Shown: positions 1 through 8,332 of the stretch, one piece after another | Layout of the letters: every line of letters starts with the position of its first letter | How positions within the stretch are numbered: the stretch's first letter is position 1 | DNA from: Lactonifactor longoviformis DSM 17459 | GTDB lineage: Bacteria; Bacillota; Clostridia; Lachnospirales; Lachnospiraceae | Length of the DNA: 64,000 bases | Reading direction: 5' to 3' | Assembly: GCF_900129135.1 (NCBI RefSeq) | Contig: NZ_FQVI01000020.1 | Span: 16,639-80,638, forward strand | Notes under the pieces: model-generated | What the model was told of the DNA's origin: nothing | What the model saw: only the letters and a program-made list of their open reading frames with translations | The model's database searches: none | Position numbers and translations under genes: made by a program

Positions 1-1
1 G

Positions 2-1651
2 ATGATGACCGGATGGGTGTACATAGAACAGAAATGGTATTATTTTAATTCCTCAGGCGTTATGCTCACAGGGTGGCAGAAGCTGGGGAACGTATGGTAT
101 TACCTGGAGCCGGACGGGACTATGGCCACAGGCTGGAAAAAGCTGGGGAGCCAATGGTATTATCTGAACAGCAGCGGTTCTATGGCCACGGGCTGGAAGC
201 TGCTGGGAAACCAGTGGTATTATTTTCATTCCTCCGGAGTTATGGCTGCCGGCTGGACGCTTGTGGGGAAGCAGTGGTTCTATCTGAATGCGGATGGTGT
301 GATGCAGACCGGGAAGCTGGTGCAGGGAAATCACACGTATATTCTGAGCAGCAGCGGCGCTCTGGTCACGGGATGGTACCTGGAAAAGGGTGCGTGGTAC
401 TACTATGACAGCAATGGATTTATGGTCAAAGGCTGGCAGCAGGTGGGGAATACCTGGTACTATCTCAGAGAAGACGGGACTATGGCCACTGACTGGCTGC
501 AGCTTGGGAAAACCTGGTATTACCTGGACAGCAGCGGAGCTATGGCTGTCGGCTGGACCTATGTACGGGGCAAATGGTATTACATGGACCGTTCCGGGGC
601 TATGACTACCGGCTGGCAGAAGCTTGGGAATACCTGGTATTACCTGAATGCCAGCGGGTCTATGGCTACGGGCTGGAATTTTATAGGGAATAAATGGTAT
701 TATTTGAACGGAAACGGGTCCATGGCTGTCGGCTGGACCTATGTAAAGGGCAAATGGTACTATATGGACCGTTCCGGGGCTATGGTTACGGGATGGATTC
801 AGCTTGGGAAAACCTGGTATTATCTGAACGGAAGCGGAGCCATGGTTTCCGGATGGAATATCATCGGCAGTCATTGGTATTTCTTTAACGGAAACGGAGC
901 CATGCTTACAGGCTGGCAGAAAATAGGCGGCATCTGGTATTACATGGATGGAAGCGGGGCAATGGCCGCCGGACGCTGGGTAGGCAACTACTATCTGAGG
1001 GATAACGGAGCCATGGCGGTAAACTGTATTCTCACGATCGGAGGGGTCAAATACAGCTTTGACGCTGCCGGTATCGGCAGCAAAGTAGTGGAATCCGGCG
1101 GATATATTGAGATAAGAGATTCTAACGGAAAGATTTATAAGGTAGAGGCCAGCTATGCCACAGATCCTCAGGTCTCCGACGAGGATTTCCTCACAGCGAT
1201 TGCATACGCGGAGGCCGGAGACCAGGGAATCTCCGGAATGTCGGCGGTTGTTATGGTGATTTTAAACCGTATGAACAGCAGTGCTTTTCCCAATGACCTG
1301 CGGACGGTTGTCTATCAGAGAAAGCAGTTCGAACCTGCCAGAACAGGGGTTCTCACAAAATATCTGAAGAATCTGAACGCTATTCCCAATCCCTATCTGT
1401 CGAATACCAGAACAGCGGTGCGAAACGCAATGTCGACGTACAAGCTGTATAAAGAAGGGAAAGGCAAGCGCCTGATTAACGGGGTTACACTTCCCTCAGG
1501 GAAAACAGAATTTGACTATTTATATTTTATGACCCCAAAGGCATTTGAAAACCTGGGACTTGATGAGAAAAAATGTGATGTATTGTATTTATCCCCGTCT
1601 TCAGATAAATACAAAGGGCATATTTTCTTTAATAAATGGGTAGAAAAATAA
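2..1651 (+). CDS. Cell-wall-binding repeat protein with C-terminal SleB/CwlJ-type hydrolase domain (5' partial)
   Basis: The reading frame is open to the window edge, so the N-terminus, including any signal peptide, is missing. Residues 3 to about 322 are sixteen near-perfect 20-residue units of the form GWxxxGxxWYYLxxxGxMxT, the choline/glucan-binding (CW_binding) repeat; a shortened seventeenth follows. From about residue 390 the sequence matches the Hydrolase_2 (SleB/CwlJ) family: EDFLTAIAYAEAGDQG contains the expected catalytic Glu, followed by the VVMVILNRMNS helix. Family knowledge: Hydrolase_2 enzymes cleave peptidoglycan, classically in spore cortex. Inference: a secreted wall-remodelling enzyme held on the envelope by its repeats. 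The 60-nt DNA repeats are in exact register, which favours recombination and length variation. The gene ends just before the cobalamin riboswitch and is probably unrelated to it. Confidence 0.88.
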   Translation: MMTGWVYIEQKWYYFNSSGVMLTGWQKLGNVWYYLEPDGTMATGWKKLGSQWYYLNSSGSMATGWKLLGNQWYYFHSSGVMAAGWTLVGKQWFYLNADGVMQTGKLVQGNHTYILSSSGALVTGWYLEKGAWYYYDSNGFMVKGWQQVGNTWYYLREDGTMATDWLQLGKTWYYLDSSGAMAVGWTYVRGKWYYMDRSGAMTTGWQKLGNTWYYLNASGSMATGWNFIGNKWYYLNGNGSMAVGWTYVKGKWYYMDRSGAMVTGWIQLGKTWYYLNGSGAMVSGWNIIGSHWYFFNGNGAMLTGWQKIGGIWYYMDGSGAMAAGRWVGNYYLRDNGAMAVNCILTIGGVKYSFDAAGIGSKVVESGGYIEIRDSNGKIYKVEASYATDPQVSDEDFLTAIAYAEAGDQGISGMSAVVMVILNRMNSSAFPNDLRTVVYQRKQFEPARTGVLTKYLKNLNAIPNPYLSNTRTAVRNAMSTYKLYKEGKGKRLINGVTLPSGKTEFDYLYFMTPKAFENLGLDEKKCDVLYLSPSSDKYKGHIFFNKWVEK

Positions 1652-1663
1652 GAAAACTGAATG

Positions 1664-1774
1664 CAGGATAGCAGAGGAAGCAGGTGGAAGTCCTGCGCAA
1701 GTCCGTTACTGTGAAAGCCAGATACTAGGCTATCCTGACACACAAAAAATGCCTGCGGCAACCGGGCTTTTGTG
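1664..1774 (+). promoter_or_regulatory. Cobalamin riboswitch, short (class II-like) architecture, upstream of the cbi operon
   Basis: A closing stem pairs 1664-1672 (CAGGATAGC) with 1729-1737 (GCTATCCTG). Between them lie the cobalamin-aptamer core elements GCAGGTGGAAGTCCTGC and TTACTGTGAAAGCCAG. A hairpin at 1741-1774 (CACAAAA...TTTTGTG) follows and is placed where P13 and its kissing loop would be. The aptamer is about 75 nt without the large peripheral arm of class I switches, which resembles the class II type. Together with the terminator at 1785-1818 this predicts premature termination of the cbi operon when cobalamin is plentiful. Class assignment and ligand form are inference. Confidence 0.8.
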
Positions 1775-1784
1775 GGACAGGTAG

Positions 1785-1818
1785 GAGTTCGTTGCCATTT
1801 TGCGGCGGACTCTTTTTT
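1785..1818 (+). terminator. Riboswitch expression-platform terminator
   Basis: An 11-bp stem pairs 1785-1795 (GAGTTCGTTGC) with 1802-1812 (GCGGCGGACTC, some G-U pairs), followed by six T residues. It lies between the cobalamin aptamer and the cbiD ribosome binding site, as expected for transcriptional control by the riboswitch. Confidence 0.85.
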
Positions 1819-1857
1819 CTTTTTTGAACGGACCGCTGCGGTCAAAAGGAGTTGTGT

Positions 1858-3021
1858 ATGGAACATAAAAATGGTTTGGAAGACTTCTATATCGTGAAGA
1901 ATAACAAGAAAATGCGGTATGGTTATACGACAGGGTCCTGTGCCGCCGCTGCGGCAAAGGGGGCGGCCAGGATGCTTTTGTCTCAGGAACAGGTGGAGGA
2001 AGCGGATCTGATGACGCCAAAAGGAATCCTTCTGCATCTGCTTCTTATGGATATCCGCTGGAATAAAGAAAAGGCAGAATGCTGCGTGCAGAAGTATGCG
2101 GGGGATGATCCCGATGCCACAGACGGGATGCATATTTATGCAACTGTGGAAAAACGCAGAGAACCCGGGGTTGTCATTGACGGGGGCATCGGTGTGGGAA
2201 GGATTACCAGGAAAGGGCTGGAACAGCCCGTGGGAGCTGCCGCCATTAACCGGGTGCCCAGGCGTATGATTGCCAGGGAAGTGGAACAGGTGATAGAGGA
2301 AGAAAACTACGAGGGCGGCCTGAAGGTGACGATCTGGACACCGGAAGGAGAGAAGATTGGAAAACGGACGTTTAACCCAAGACTTGGAATCCAGGGAGGG
2401 ATCTCCATCTTAGGCACTTCAGGAATTGTGGAACCAATGAGTGAGGCGGCGCTGATTAAAAGCATAGAGATTGAGATGCACATGCGGGTTGAAAACGGGG
2501 GAAGGTATCTTCTGGTGACTCCCGGCAATTACGGCGCCGCCTACCTGAAGGAACATATGGAACTGGACTTCTCCCAGAATATCAAGTGCAGCAATTATGT
2601 TGGGGAAACCATTGATATGGCTATTGGCATGGAAGCAAAGGGAATTCTTTTTATTTCTCATATCGGCAAATTTATTAAAGTGGCAGCCGGCATAATGAAT
2701 ACCCATTCCCGGTCTGCGGACGGAAGGGCCGAGATCATGGCGGCAAATGCGGTACGGGCGGGCGCTTCCCTTGAGATGGCAAAAGAGCTATTGCAGACAG
2801 GAACTACAGACGAAGCCCTTGGGATTCTGCAGAGGGAAGGCCTTGTGGAAAAGACCATGGAGGAGGTTCTGGAGAGAGTGGAATACTACTTGAATCACAG
2901 AGCTTACGGACAGCTGGAGACAGGGGCAATTCTGTTTTCTAACACATATGGGTATCTGGGAAATACATCCCGTGTTCCGGATTTGCTGGATAAACTGAGA
3001 GAACAACAAAATATTACATAG
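1858..3021 (+). CDS. cbiD: Cobalt-precorrin-5B (C1)-methyltransferase CbiD
   Basis: CbiD methylates C1 of the corrin ring during anaerobic cobalamin synthesis, using S-adenosylmethionine. The N-terminal signature RYGYTTGSCAAAAAKGAA and the VDGGIGVGRITRKGL-type stretch fit the family, and 387 residues is normal length. The ATG at 1858 is preferred because AAAAGGA at 1844-1850 sits 7 nt upstream; a TTG at 1852 would leave almost no spacing. This is the first gene of a long corrinoid operon directly behind the riboswitch terminator, so its expression should fall when cobalamin is abundant. cbiL follows after 14 nt. Confidence 0.95.
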   Translation: MEHKNGLEDFYIVKNNKKMRYGYTTGSCAAAAAKGAARMLLSQEQVEEADLMTPKGILLHLLLMDIRWNKEKAECCVQKYAGDDPDATDGMHIYATVEKRREPGVVIDGGIGVGRITRKGLEQPVGAAAINRVPRRMIAREVEQVIEEENYEGGLKVTIWTPEGEKIGKRTFNPRLGIQGGISILGTSGIVEPMSEAALIKSIEIEMHMRVENGGRYLLVTPGNYGAAYLKEHMELDFSQNIKCSNYVGETIDMAIGMEAKGILFISHIGKFIKVAAGIMNTHSRSADGRAEIMAANAVRAGASLEMAKELLQTGTTDEALGILQREGLVEKTMEEVLERVEYYLNHRAYGQLETGAILFSNTYGYLGNTSRVPDLLDKLREQQNIT

Positions 3022-3035
3022 ACAAAGGAGATATT

Positions 3036-3719
3036 ATGATGCAAGGAAAGCTTTATGGAATTGGGGTTGGACCGGGAGACCCGGAGCTGCTTACTTTAAA
3101 AGCGCTGCGGCTGGTGAAAGAGTGTGATGTGATAGCGGTACCGGGTACGGCGGCGGAGGAAAGTGTGGCCTACCAGATTGTGAAGGGGGCCTGGCCAGAG
3201 ATCGCTCTAAAAGAGCTGCTTCCCGTACCTATGCCCATGACAAAGGATCCCAGGCAGCTGGAGGAAAATCATGAAAACGGTGCCAGAAGCATTGAAGCGA
3301 TTCTGCAGGAAGGAAAGCAGGTTGCCTTTTTGACCCTGGGAGATCCCACCGTGTATTCCACCTATCTCTATGTGCACAAGAAGATTCAAAGCTGGGGCTA
3401 TGAGGTAGAGATTGTCAGCGGAATCACCTCCTTTTGCGCCGTTGCTGCCAGAATGAATATGGGGCTGGTGGAAAAGGCAGAACCCCTCCATGTGATACCT
3501 GCCTCTTATCAGATTGAAGAAGCGCTGAAGCTTCCGGGCACGAAGGTACTTATGAAGGCCGGGAAAAAGCTGGGAGAGGTCAAGGAGCAGCTTCTGTCCA
3601 TGGGAGCACAGGGAGTGATGATAGAAAACTGCGGGATGGAAAATGAAAAAATATACCATACCATTGAAGAGATTCCTGAGAATGCAGGATATTATTCCCT
3701 GACTATTATTAAAGAATAA
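3036..3719 (+). CDS. cbiL: Cobalt-precorrin-2 C20-methyltransferase CbiL
   Basis: This tetrapyrrole methylase adds a methyl group at C20 of cobalt-sirohydrochlorin (cobalt-factor II), the first ring methylation after cobalt insertion. Visible family features are the N-terminal GIGVGPGDPELLTLKA loop and the SAM-site motif LTLGDPTVYSTYLYV. The length, 227 residues, is typical. An AAAGGAG site lies just upstream; the next codon is also ATG (3039), and either could serve as start. It lies between cbiD and cbiF in the operon with short gaps. CbiL rather than another corrin methylase is chosen from the overall sequence and from the fact that the other methylases are accounted for by neighbours. Confidence 0.92.
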   Translation: MMQGKLYGIGVGPGDPELLTLKALRLVKECDVIAVPGTAAEESVAYQIVKGAWPEIALKELLPVPMPMTKDPRQLEENHENGARSIEAILQEGKQVAFLTLGDPTVYSTYLYVHKKIQSWGYEVEIVSGITSFCAVAARMNMGLVEKAEPLHVIPASYQIEEALKLPGTKVLMKAGKKLGEVKEQLLSMGAQGVMIENCGMENEKIYHTIEEIPENAGYYSLTIIKE

Positions 3720-3737
3720 ACATACAAAGGAGAAGAT

Positions 3738-4502
3738 ATGATACATTTTGTTGGAGCGGGCTCTGGTGCCCCGGATTTGATTACTGTAAGAGGAAAGAAA
3801 TATTTAGAGGAAGCGGATGTAATTATCTATGCCGGTTCGCTGGTAAATCCACAGCTGCTGGAGTATGCCAAAGAAGGATGCAGGGTATACAACAGTGCCA
3901 GGATGACTCTGGAAGAGGTCCTGGATGTGATGCGCAGCGGGGAAAAAGAAGGAAAAATCACTGTGCGTCTGCACACAGGAGATCCCTGTCTCTATGGCGC
4001 CATCCGGGAGCAGATGGATGTGCTGGATGAGGAAAATATTGCATATGACTCCTGCCCGGGAGTGAGTTCCTTCTGCGGGGCAGCCTCTGCCCTGAATCTG
4101 GAGTATACGCTGCCGGATGTGTCTCAGAGCGTCATCATCACCAGGATGGCGGGAAGGACGCCTGTACCTCCAAAAGAGAGCATTGAGTCATTTGCCGCCC
4201 ACCAGGCAACTATGGTCGTATTTCTAAGTACCGGGATGTTAAAGGAACTGAGCGCCCGTCTGATTGAGGGCGGGTATACCGAGGATACGCCTGCGGCCAT
4301 TGTGTACAAGGCAACCTGGGAAGATGAAAAGGCCTTTGTATGTACCGTGGGAACGCTGGATAAGACAGCAAAAGAAAATCATATTACGAAAACAGCTTTA
4401 ATGATTATCGGCGATGCGGTAGCCCATAATCACTATGAGCGTTCCAAATTATATGATCCGGGATTCACCACTGAATTCCGTCAGGGTACAGATACCAAAT
4501 AA
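3738..4502 (+). CDS. cbiF: Cobalt-precorrin-4 C11-methyltransferase CbiF
   Basis: CbiF methylates C11 of cobalt-precorrin-4. The start FVGAGSGAPDLITVRG and the later RLHTGDPCLYGAIREQ motif are characteristic of the CbiF/CobM branch of the tetrapyrrole methylase family, as is the ADVIIYAGSLVNP segment. The length, 254 residues, is standard. An AAGGAGAAGAT ribosome binding region precedes the ATG. CbiG, which acts on the product of this step, follows after 12 nt, so gene order mirrors pathway order here. Confidence 0.95.
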   Translation: MIHFVGAGSGAPDLITVRGKKYLEEADVIIYAGSLVNPQLLEYAKEGCRVYNSARMTLEEVLDVMRSGEKEGKITVRLHTGDPCLYGAIREQMDVLDEENIAYDSCPGVSSFCGAASALNLEYTLPDVSQSVIITRMAGRTPVPPKESIESFAAHQATMVVFLSTGMLKELSARLIEGGYTEDTPAAIVYKATWEDEKAFVCTVGTLDKTAKENHITKTALMIIGDAVAHNHYERSKLYDPGFTTEFRQGTDTK

Positions 4503-4514
4503 GCGGAGGAAAAT

Positions 4515-5621
4515 ATGAAGATAGCAGTTATCAGCTTCAGCCGGTCCGGCTATGCTCTGGGGGAAGCTCTCCACGCAGGACTTATAAAGGAAGGGCATGA
4601 AGTAACCACCTACACAAAAAGTAAGTATACAAAGATGGTTTTAGATGAATCCCAGCTGGATATTGACGCGAAGACAATACGCAATGTAAAGCAGTTTGCC
4701 AAACCAGTGGATGAATCCATCGGTGCATGGACCAGTCTGCGGTTTCAGAATTCTGATGCCCTGATCTTTATCGGGGCCTGCGGGATAGCAGTAAGAGCCA
4801 TTGCGCCTTATGTCAAGGATAAGAAAAAGGATCCCGCTGTGGTTGTGGTGGACGAGCAGGGAAATTATGCCATCTCACTCCTGTCAGGGCATATCGGCGG
4901 CGCCAATGCGCTTACGCTGGATGTGAGCAGAATCACAGGCGCAAAACCTGTGATCACGACAGCAACTGATATCAATGAGAAGTTTGCGGTGGATGTATTT
5001 GCAAAGAGGAATGGCTTTTATATTTCTGACATGGGGCTGGCCAAGGATGTATCGGCGGCACTGGTAGCAGGAAAGGAAGTTGGATTTTACAGTGATTTTC
5101 CCTGGATTGGGGAACTGCCGGAAGGCCTTAAGATAGCCCATGAAGATGAGGAGCGGCCGGAGCTTGGGATTGCGATTACCAGCAGTTACCTGGAGCATCC
5201 GTTTGTACATACTCTGTACCTGGTTCCCAGGGTCATTACCCTGGGGCTTGGCTGCAGAAAAGACACTGCAAAAGAGGAGATACAAAATGCAGTGCGAAAG
5301 GCCTGTGATGAGCAGCTGATTCCAACCGTTGCCATGGAGCAGGTGGTCAGCATTGACCTGAAAAAAGATGAGCCGGGGATCCTGGAGTACTGCCGGGAGA
5401 GAAACCTTCCCTTTATCACATACACCAAAGAGGAATTGGCTCAGGTAGAAGGAAAATTTACTAAATCTGAATTCGTAGAATCCATTACAGGGCTGGACAA
5501 TGTCTGTGAGAGAAGTGCGGTGAAGGGAAGCGAAGACGGAAGACTGATAGTAAGAAAACATGCAGAAAATGGGGTAACGGTTGCGTTAGCCATGAAGAAA
5601 TGGAGTGTGGAATTTGAATAA
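4515..5621 (+). CDS. cbiG: Cobalt-precorrin-5A hydrolase CbiG
   Basis: CbiG opens the delta-lactone of cobalt-precorrin-5A and releases the C20 carbon as acetaldehyde, the ring-contraction step specific to the anaerobic route. The central GACGIAVRAIAPYVKDK and LLSGHIGGAN stretches match the CbiG mid/N regions, and the C-terminal third (GLGCRKDTAKEEI) matches the CobE/GbiG C-terminal fold. At 368 residues it is full length. A GCGGAGG site lies 5 nt before the ATG. Its last codons overlap the start of cbiH, suggesting coupled translation. Its presence supports anaerobic rather than oxygen-dependent cobalamin synthesis. Confidence 0.94.
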   Translation: MKIAVISFSRSGYALGEALHAGLIKEGHEVTTYTKSKYTKMVLDESQLDIDAKTIRNVKQFAKPVDESIGAWTSLRFQNSDALIFIGACGIAVRAIAPYVKDKKKDPAVVVVDEQGNYAISLLSGHIGGANALTLDVSRITGAKPVITTATDINEKFAVDVFAKRNGFYISDMGLAKDVSAALVAGKEVGFYSDFPWIGELPEGLKIAHEDEERPELGIAITSSYLEHPFVHTLYLVPRVITLGLGCRKDTAKEEIQNAVRKACDEQLIPTVAMEQVVSIDLKKDEPGILEYCRERNLPFITYTKEELAQVEGKFTKSEFVESITGLDNVCERSAVKGSEDGRLIVRKHAENGVTVALAMKKWSVEFE

Positions 5622-6345
5622 ATTATATGTAGTGGGCATTGGGCCCGGCGAGTATGAACAGATGACCATTAAGGCAGCCAATGCCCTGAAAGAAAGCGAT
5701 GTAATCATAGGATATACCGTATATGTGGATCTGGTAAAAGAACATTTTCCAGGAAAAGAGTTTATGACAACACCAATGAAAAAAGAGGTAGACCGCTGTG
5801 TGATGGCGTTCGAGGAAGCAAAAAAAGGAAAAACGGTCTCCATGATCTGCAGCGGAGATGCCGGGGTATACGGTATGTCGGGTCTTATGTATGAAGTGGG
5901 AGTCAGCTATCCTGAGGTAGAGCTGTCTGTGATTCCGGGAGTGACGGCTGCCACAGGGGGAGGGGCTGTGCTGGGCGCTCCCCTGATTCACGACTTCTGC
6001 CTCATTAGCTTAAGTGATCTTCTTACACCGTGGGAAAAGATTGAGGGAAGACTGCTGGGAGCTTCCAAAGCTGATTTTGTGATCTGCCTGTACAATCCCT
6101 CCAGCAAAAAGCGCTGCGATTACCTGGCCAAGGCATGTGACCTTATGATGCAGTATAAATCAGAGGATACCGTGTGCGGCATTGTGGGAAATATCGGGAG
6201 AGACGGAGAAGCTTTTAAGGTTATGACATTAAAAGAACTGAGGGATACGCCTGTTGATATGTTTACAACGGTTTTCATCGGCAATTCCCAGACAAAAGTG
6301 ATTAACGGAAAAATGGTAACGCCCAGAGGATACCGGAATGTGTGA
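5614..6345 (+). CDS. cbiH: Cobalt-precorrin-3B C17-methyltransferase CbiH
   Basis: CbiH methylates C17 during ring contraction. Family features seen are GIGPGEYEQMTIKA at the N-terminus, MICSGDAGVYGMSG and VICLYNPSSKKR. A TTG start at 5614 is preferred: GGAG at 5602-5605 lies 8 nt upstream, and this gives an 8-nt overlap with cbiG, whereas a GTG at 5605 would fall inside that binding site. The protein is 243 residues, normal for the family. Its 3' end overlaps the next gene by 8 nt, so three consecutive genes are translationally coupled. Confidence 0.93.
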   Translation: MNKLYVVGIGPGEYEQMTIKAANALKESDVIIGYTVYVDLVKEHFPGKEFMTTPMKKEVDRCVMAFEEAKKGKTVSMICSGDAGVYGMSGLMYEVGVSYPEVELSVIPGVTAATGGGAVLGAPLIHDFCLISLSDLLTPWEKIEGRLLGASKADFVICLYNPSSKKRCDYLAKACDLMMQYKSEDTVCGIVGNIGRDGEAFKVMTLKELRDTPVDMFTTVFIGNSQTKVINGKMVTPRGYRNV

Positions 6346-8332
6346 CGTTCTTATTTTTGGAGGGACAACAGAAGGAAGAAAAATTGCAGAATATGTCAGC
6401 CGGCACCATATCTCGGGGTATGTGTGCGTGGCCACAGAGTATGGTGAGAGTCTTCTGCCTCAAAATGAGTATGTCAGGGTTTCCCATGAGCGTCTGAAGG
6501 AAGAGCAGATGTGCGGGCTTATAAAAAAGGAATCTCCCAGATTTGTGATCGATGCCACGCATCCATACGCTGCTGAGGTGACGCGCAATATTAAGAGCGC
6601 CTGCCAAAAGGCTGAGGTGCCCTACGTTCGTCTGCTCAGAGAGAGCGCCGGCCCGGATGACGGCACAGCTGTAGAGCATGCAGTCTATGTGGACTCGATT
6701 GAGGAGGCCGTGGACTATCTGGAGCATACAAAGGGGGGGATCCTGGTCACCACAGGCAGCAAGGAAATCGGTAAATTCACCCGTCTTTCGGATTACAGAG
6801 AAAGGGTCTATGCCAGGGTTCTCTCTCTTCCCAAAGTAACTGCGGCCTGTGCAGAGATGGGATTTGAGGGAAAGCATCTGATCTGTATGCAGGGACCGTT
6901 TTCCAGGGAACTCAATGAGGCAATGATACGGCAGCTGGACTGCAGGTATCTGGTCACCAAAGAATCCGGGAGTACCGGAGGGTTTTTAGAAAAGTGCGAG
7001 GCGGCAAAAGCCTGCGGCTGTGAGCTGGTAATCGTCGGCAGGCCTCTTCAGGAAAAGGGCCTGTCCCTTCTGGAGTGCAAAAGATATCTTGCAGGTGAAT
7101 TCGGTCTGTCGGGAAAGACAGAGGTCGCCCTGGTAGGCATCGGCATGGGGGATGAGAATACCATGACTGTGGGAGGCAGAGAAGCGTGCAGGAAGGCTGA
7201 GGTAATCATAGGAGCCGGGCGTATGGCAAAAGCAGCGGCACAGCCGGGACAGGACGTTTATTGTGAATACGACGCCAAAAGGATTCGGGAGTACCTGAGA
7301 GAACACCCGGAATATGAGCGCGCCGCGGTTGTCCTGTCAGGAGATGTGGGGTTTTACAGCGGCTGCAGAAGGCTTCTGGAAGAGCTGAAAGAATTCCAGG
7401 TAGAACTGTACTGCGGAATCTCCAGTCTGGTATATTTTATGTCCAGAATCCAAAAGCCGTGGGAGGATGTTAAGATTGCAAGTGCCCACGGCAGAGCGTA
7501 TAACCTCATACAGGGAATTCGAAGCAATCCCCGCTTTTTTGCTATCCTGGGCACCGGAGACGGGGTATCCCGCCTGGCTGAAAAATTAATGGAATATCAT
7601 ATGGAAGATGTTTCTATTTACCTGGGAGAAATGCTGTCCTATCCGGAGGAAAAGATACAGAAAGGAAAGCCGGCTGATTTCCTGGGATACCAGGGGAATC
7701 CGCTGAGTGTAATATACATAGAAAATCCCGGGGCCAAAGAGCTTCCGGTGACACATGGAATCAGTGACGGGGCATTTGTCAGGGGGAAGGTTCCCATGAC
7801 AAAAGAAGAGGTGCGCAGTATTTCACTGTCCAAGCTGCGTCTGAAAAAGGACGCTGTCTGTTATGACGTAGGCGCCGGGACAGGCTCCGTCTCTATTGAA
7901 ATGGCGCTTATGGCCCGGGAGGGCAGAGTCTATGCCGTGGAGAAGAAGCCGGAGGCCGCAGCACTTTTGGAAGAAAATAAGAAAGTGTTTGGGGCGGATA
8001 ATCTTACAGTAATCCCCGGTCTGGCGCCGGAGGCTTTGGAGGATCTGGACCCCCCCACACATGCGTTTATCGGAGGCTCTTCCGGAAATATGAAAGAGAT
8101 CCTGCAGCTTCTTCTGAATAAGAACCCCGAAATCCGGATCGTAGTGAACTGCATCGCTCTGGAAACCGTAGCAGAGACAGTAAACTGTATGAAGGAACTG
8201 CCGGTGACTGATGTCGATATCGTATCTGTATCCATCAGCAAATCCAAGACGGTGGGACGATATCATATGATGATGGGAGAAAACCCTATTACTATTATCT
8301 CCTGTACAGGAAAAGAGGTGGACGAAGGATGA
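6338..8332 (+). CDS. Trifunctional CbiJ-CbiE-CbiT fusion (precorrin-6A reductase / C5,C15-methyltransferase-decarboxylase)
   Basis: One 664-residue frame carries three enzymes. Residues 1 to about 250 match CbiJ/CobK (LIFGGTTEGRKIA, IDATHPYAAEVTRN), the reductase of cobalt-precorrin-6A. Residues about 260-460 match CbiE (LVGIGMGDENTMT, LSGDVGFYSGCR), the C5 methylase. Residues about 484-660 match CbiT (YDVGAGTGSVSIEMAL, a SAM-binding glycine-rich loop), the C15 methylase that also decarboxylates C12. CbiE-CbiT fusion is well known as CobL; addition of the reductase puts three successive steps on one chain. The start ATG overlaps cbiH by 8 nt and the stop overlaps cbiA by 4 nt. No in-frame start with a good ribosome binding site was noticed at the domain borders. 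Confidence 0.93.
   Translation: MCDVLIFGGTTEGRKIAEYVSRHHISGYVCVATEYGESLLPQNEYVRVSHERLKEEQMCGLIKKESPRFVIDATHPYAAEVTRNIKSACQKAEVPYVRLLRESAGPDDGTAVEHAVYVDSIEEAVDYLEHTKGGILVTTGSKEIGKFTRLSDYRERVYARVLSLPKVTAACAEMGFEGKHLICMQGPFSRELNEAMIRQLDCRYLVTKESGSTGGFLEKCEAAKACGCELVIVGRPLQEKGLSLLECKRYLAGEFGLSGKTEVALVGIGMGDENTMTVGGREACRKAEVIIGAGRMAKAAAQPGQDVYCEYDAKRIREYLREHPEYERAAVVLSGDVGFYSGCRRLLEELKEFQVELYCGISSLVYFMSRIQKPWEDVKIASAHGRAYNLIQGIRSNPRFFAILGTGDGVSRLAEKLMEYHMEDVSIYLGEMLSYPEEKIQKGKPADFLGYQGNPLSVIYIENPGAKELPVTHGISDGAFVRGKVPMTKEEVRSISLSKLRLKKDAVCYDVGAGTGSVSIEMALMAREGRVYAVEKKPEAAALLEENKKVFGADNLTVIPGLAPEALEDLDPPTHAFIGGSSGNMKEILQLLLNKNPEIRIVVNCIALETVAETVNCMKELPVTDVDIVSVSISKSKTVGRYHMMMGENPITIISCTGKEVDEG

Noticed and set aside
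53..874. A 273-codon open frame on the minus strand
   Set aside because: It is the mirror of the 60-bp GW-repeat array; low-complexity Pro/His/Ser product, no ribosome binding site and no recognisable domain.
1..1000. A CRISPR-like array suggested by regular 60-bp repeats
   Set aside because: The repeats are coding, without spacer structure, and translate into CW_binding modules; no cas genes nearby.
1852..1857. TTG at 1852 as the cbiD start
   Set aside because: It would leave one base between the ribosome binding site and the start; ATG 1858 has proper spacing.
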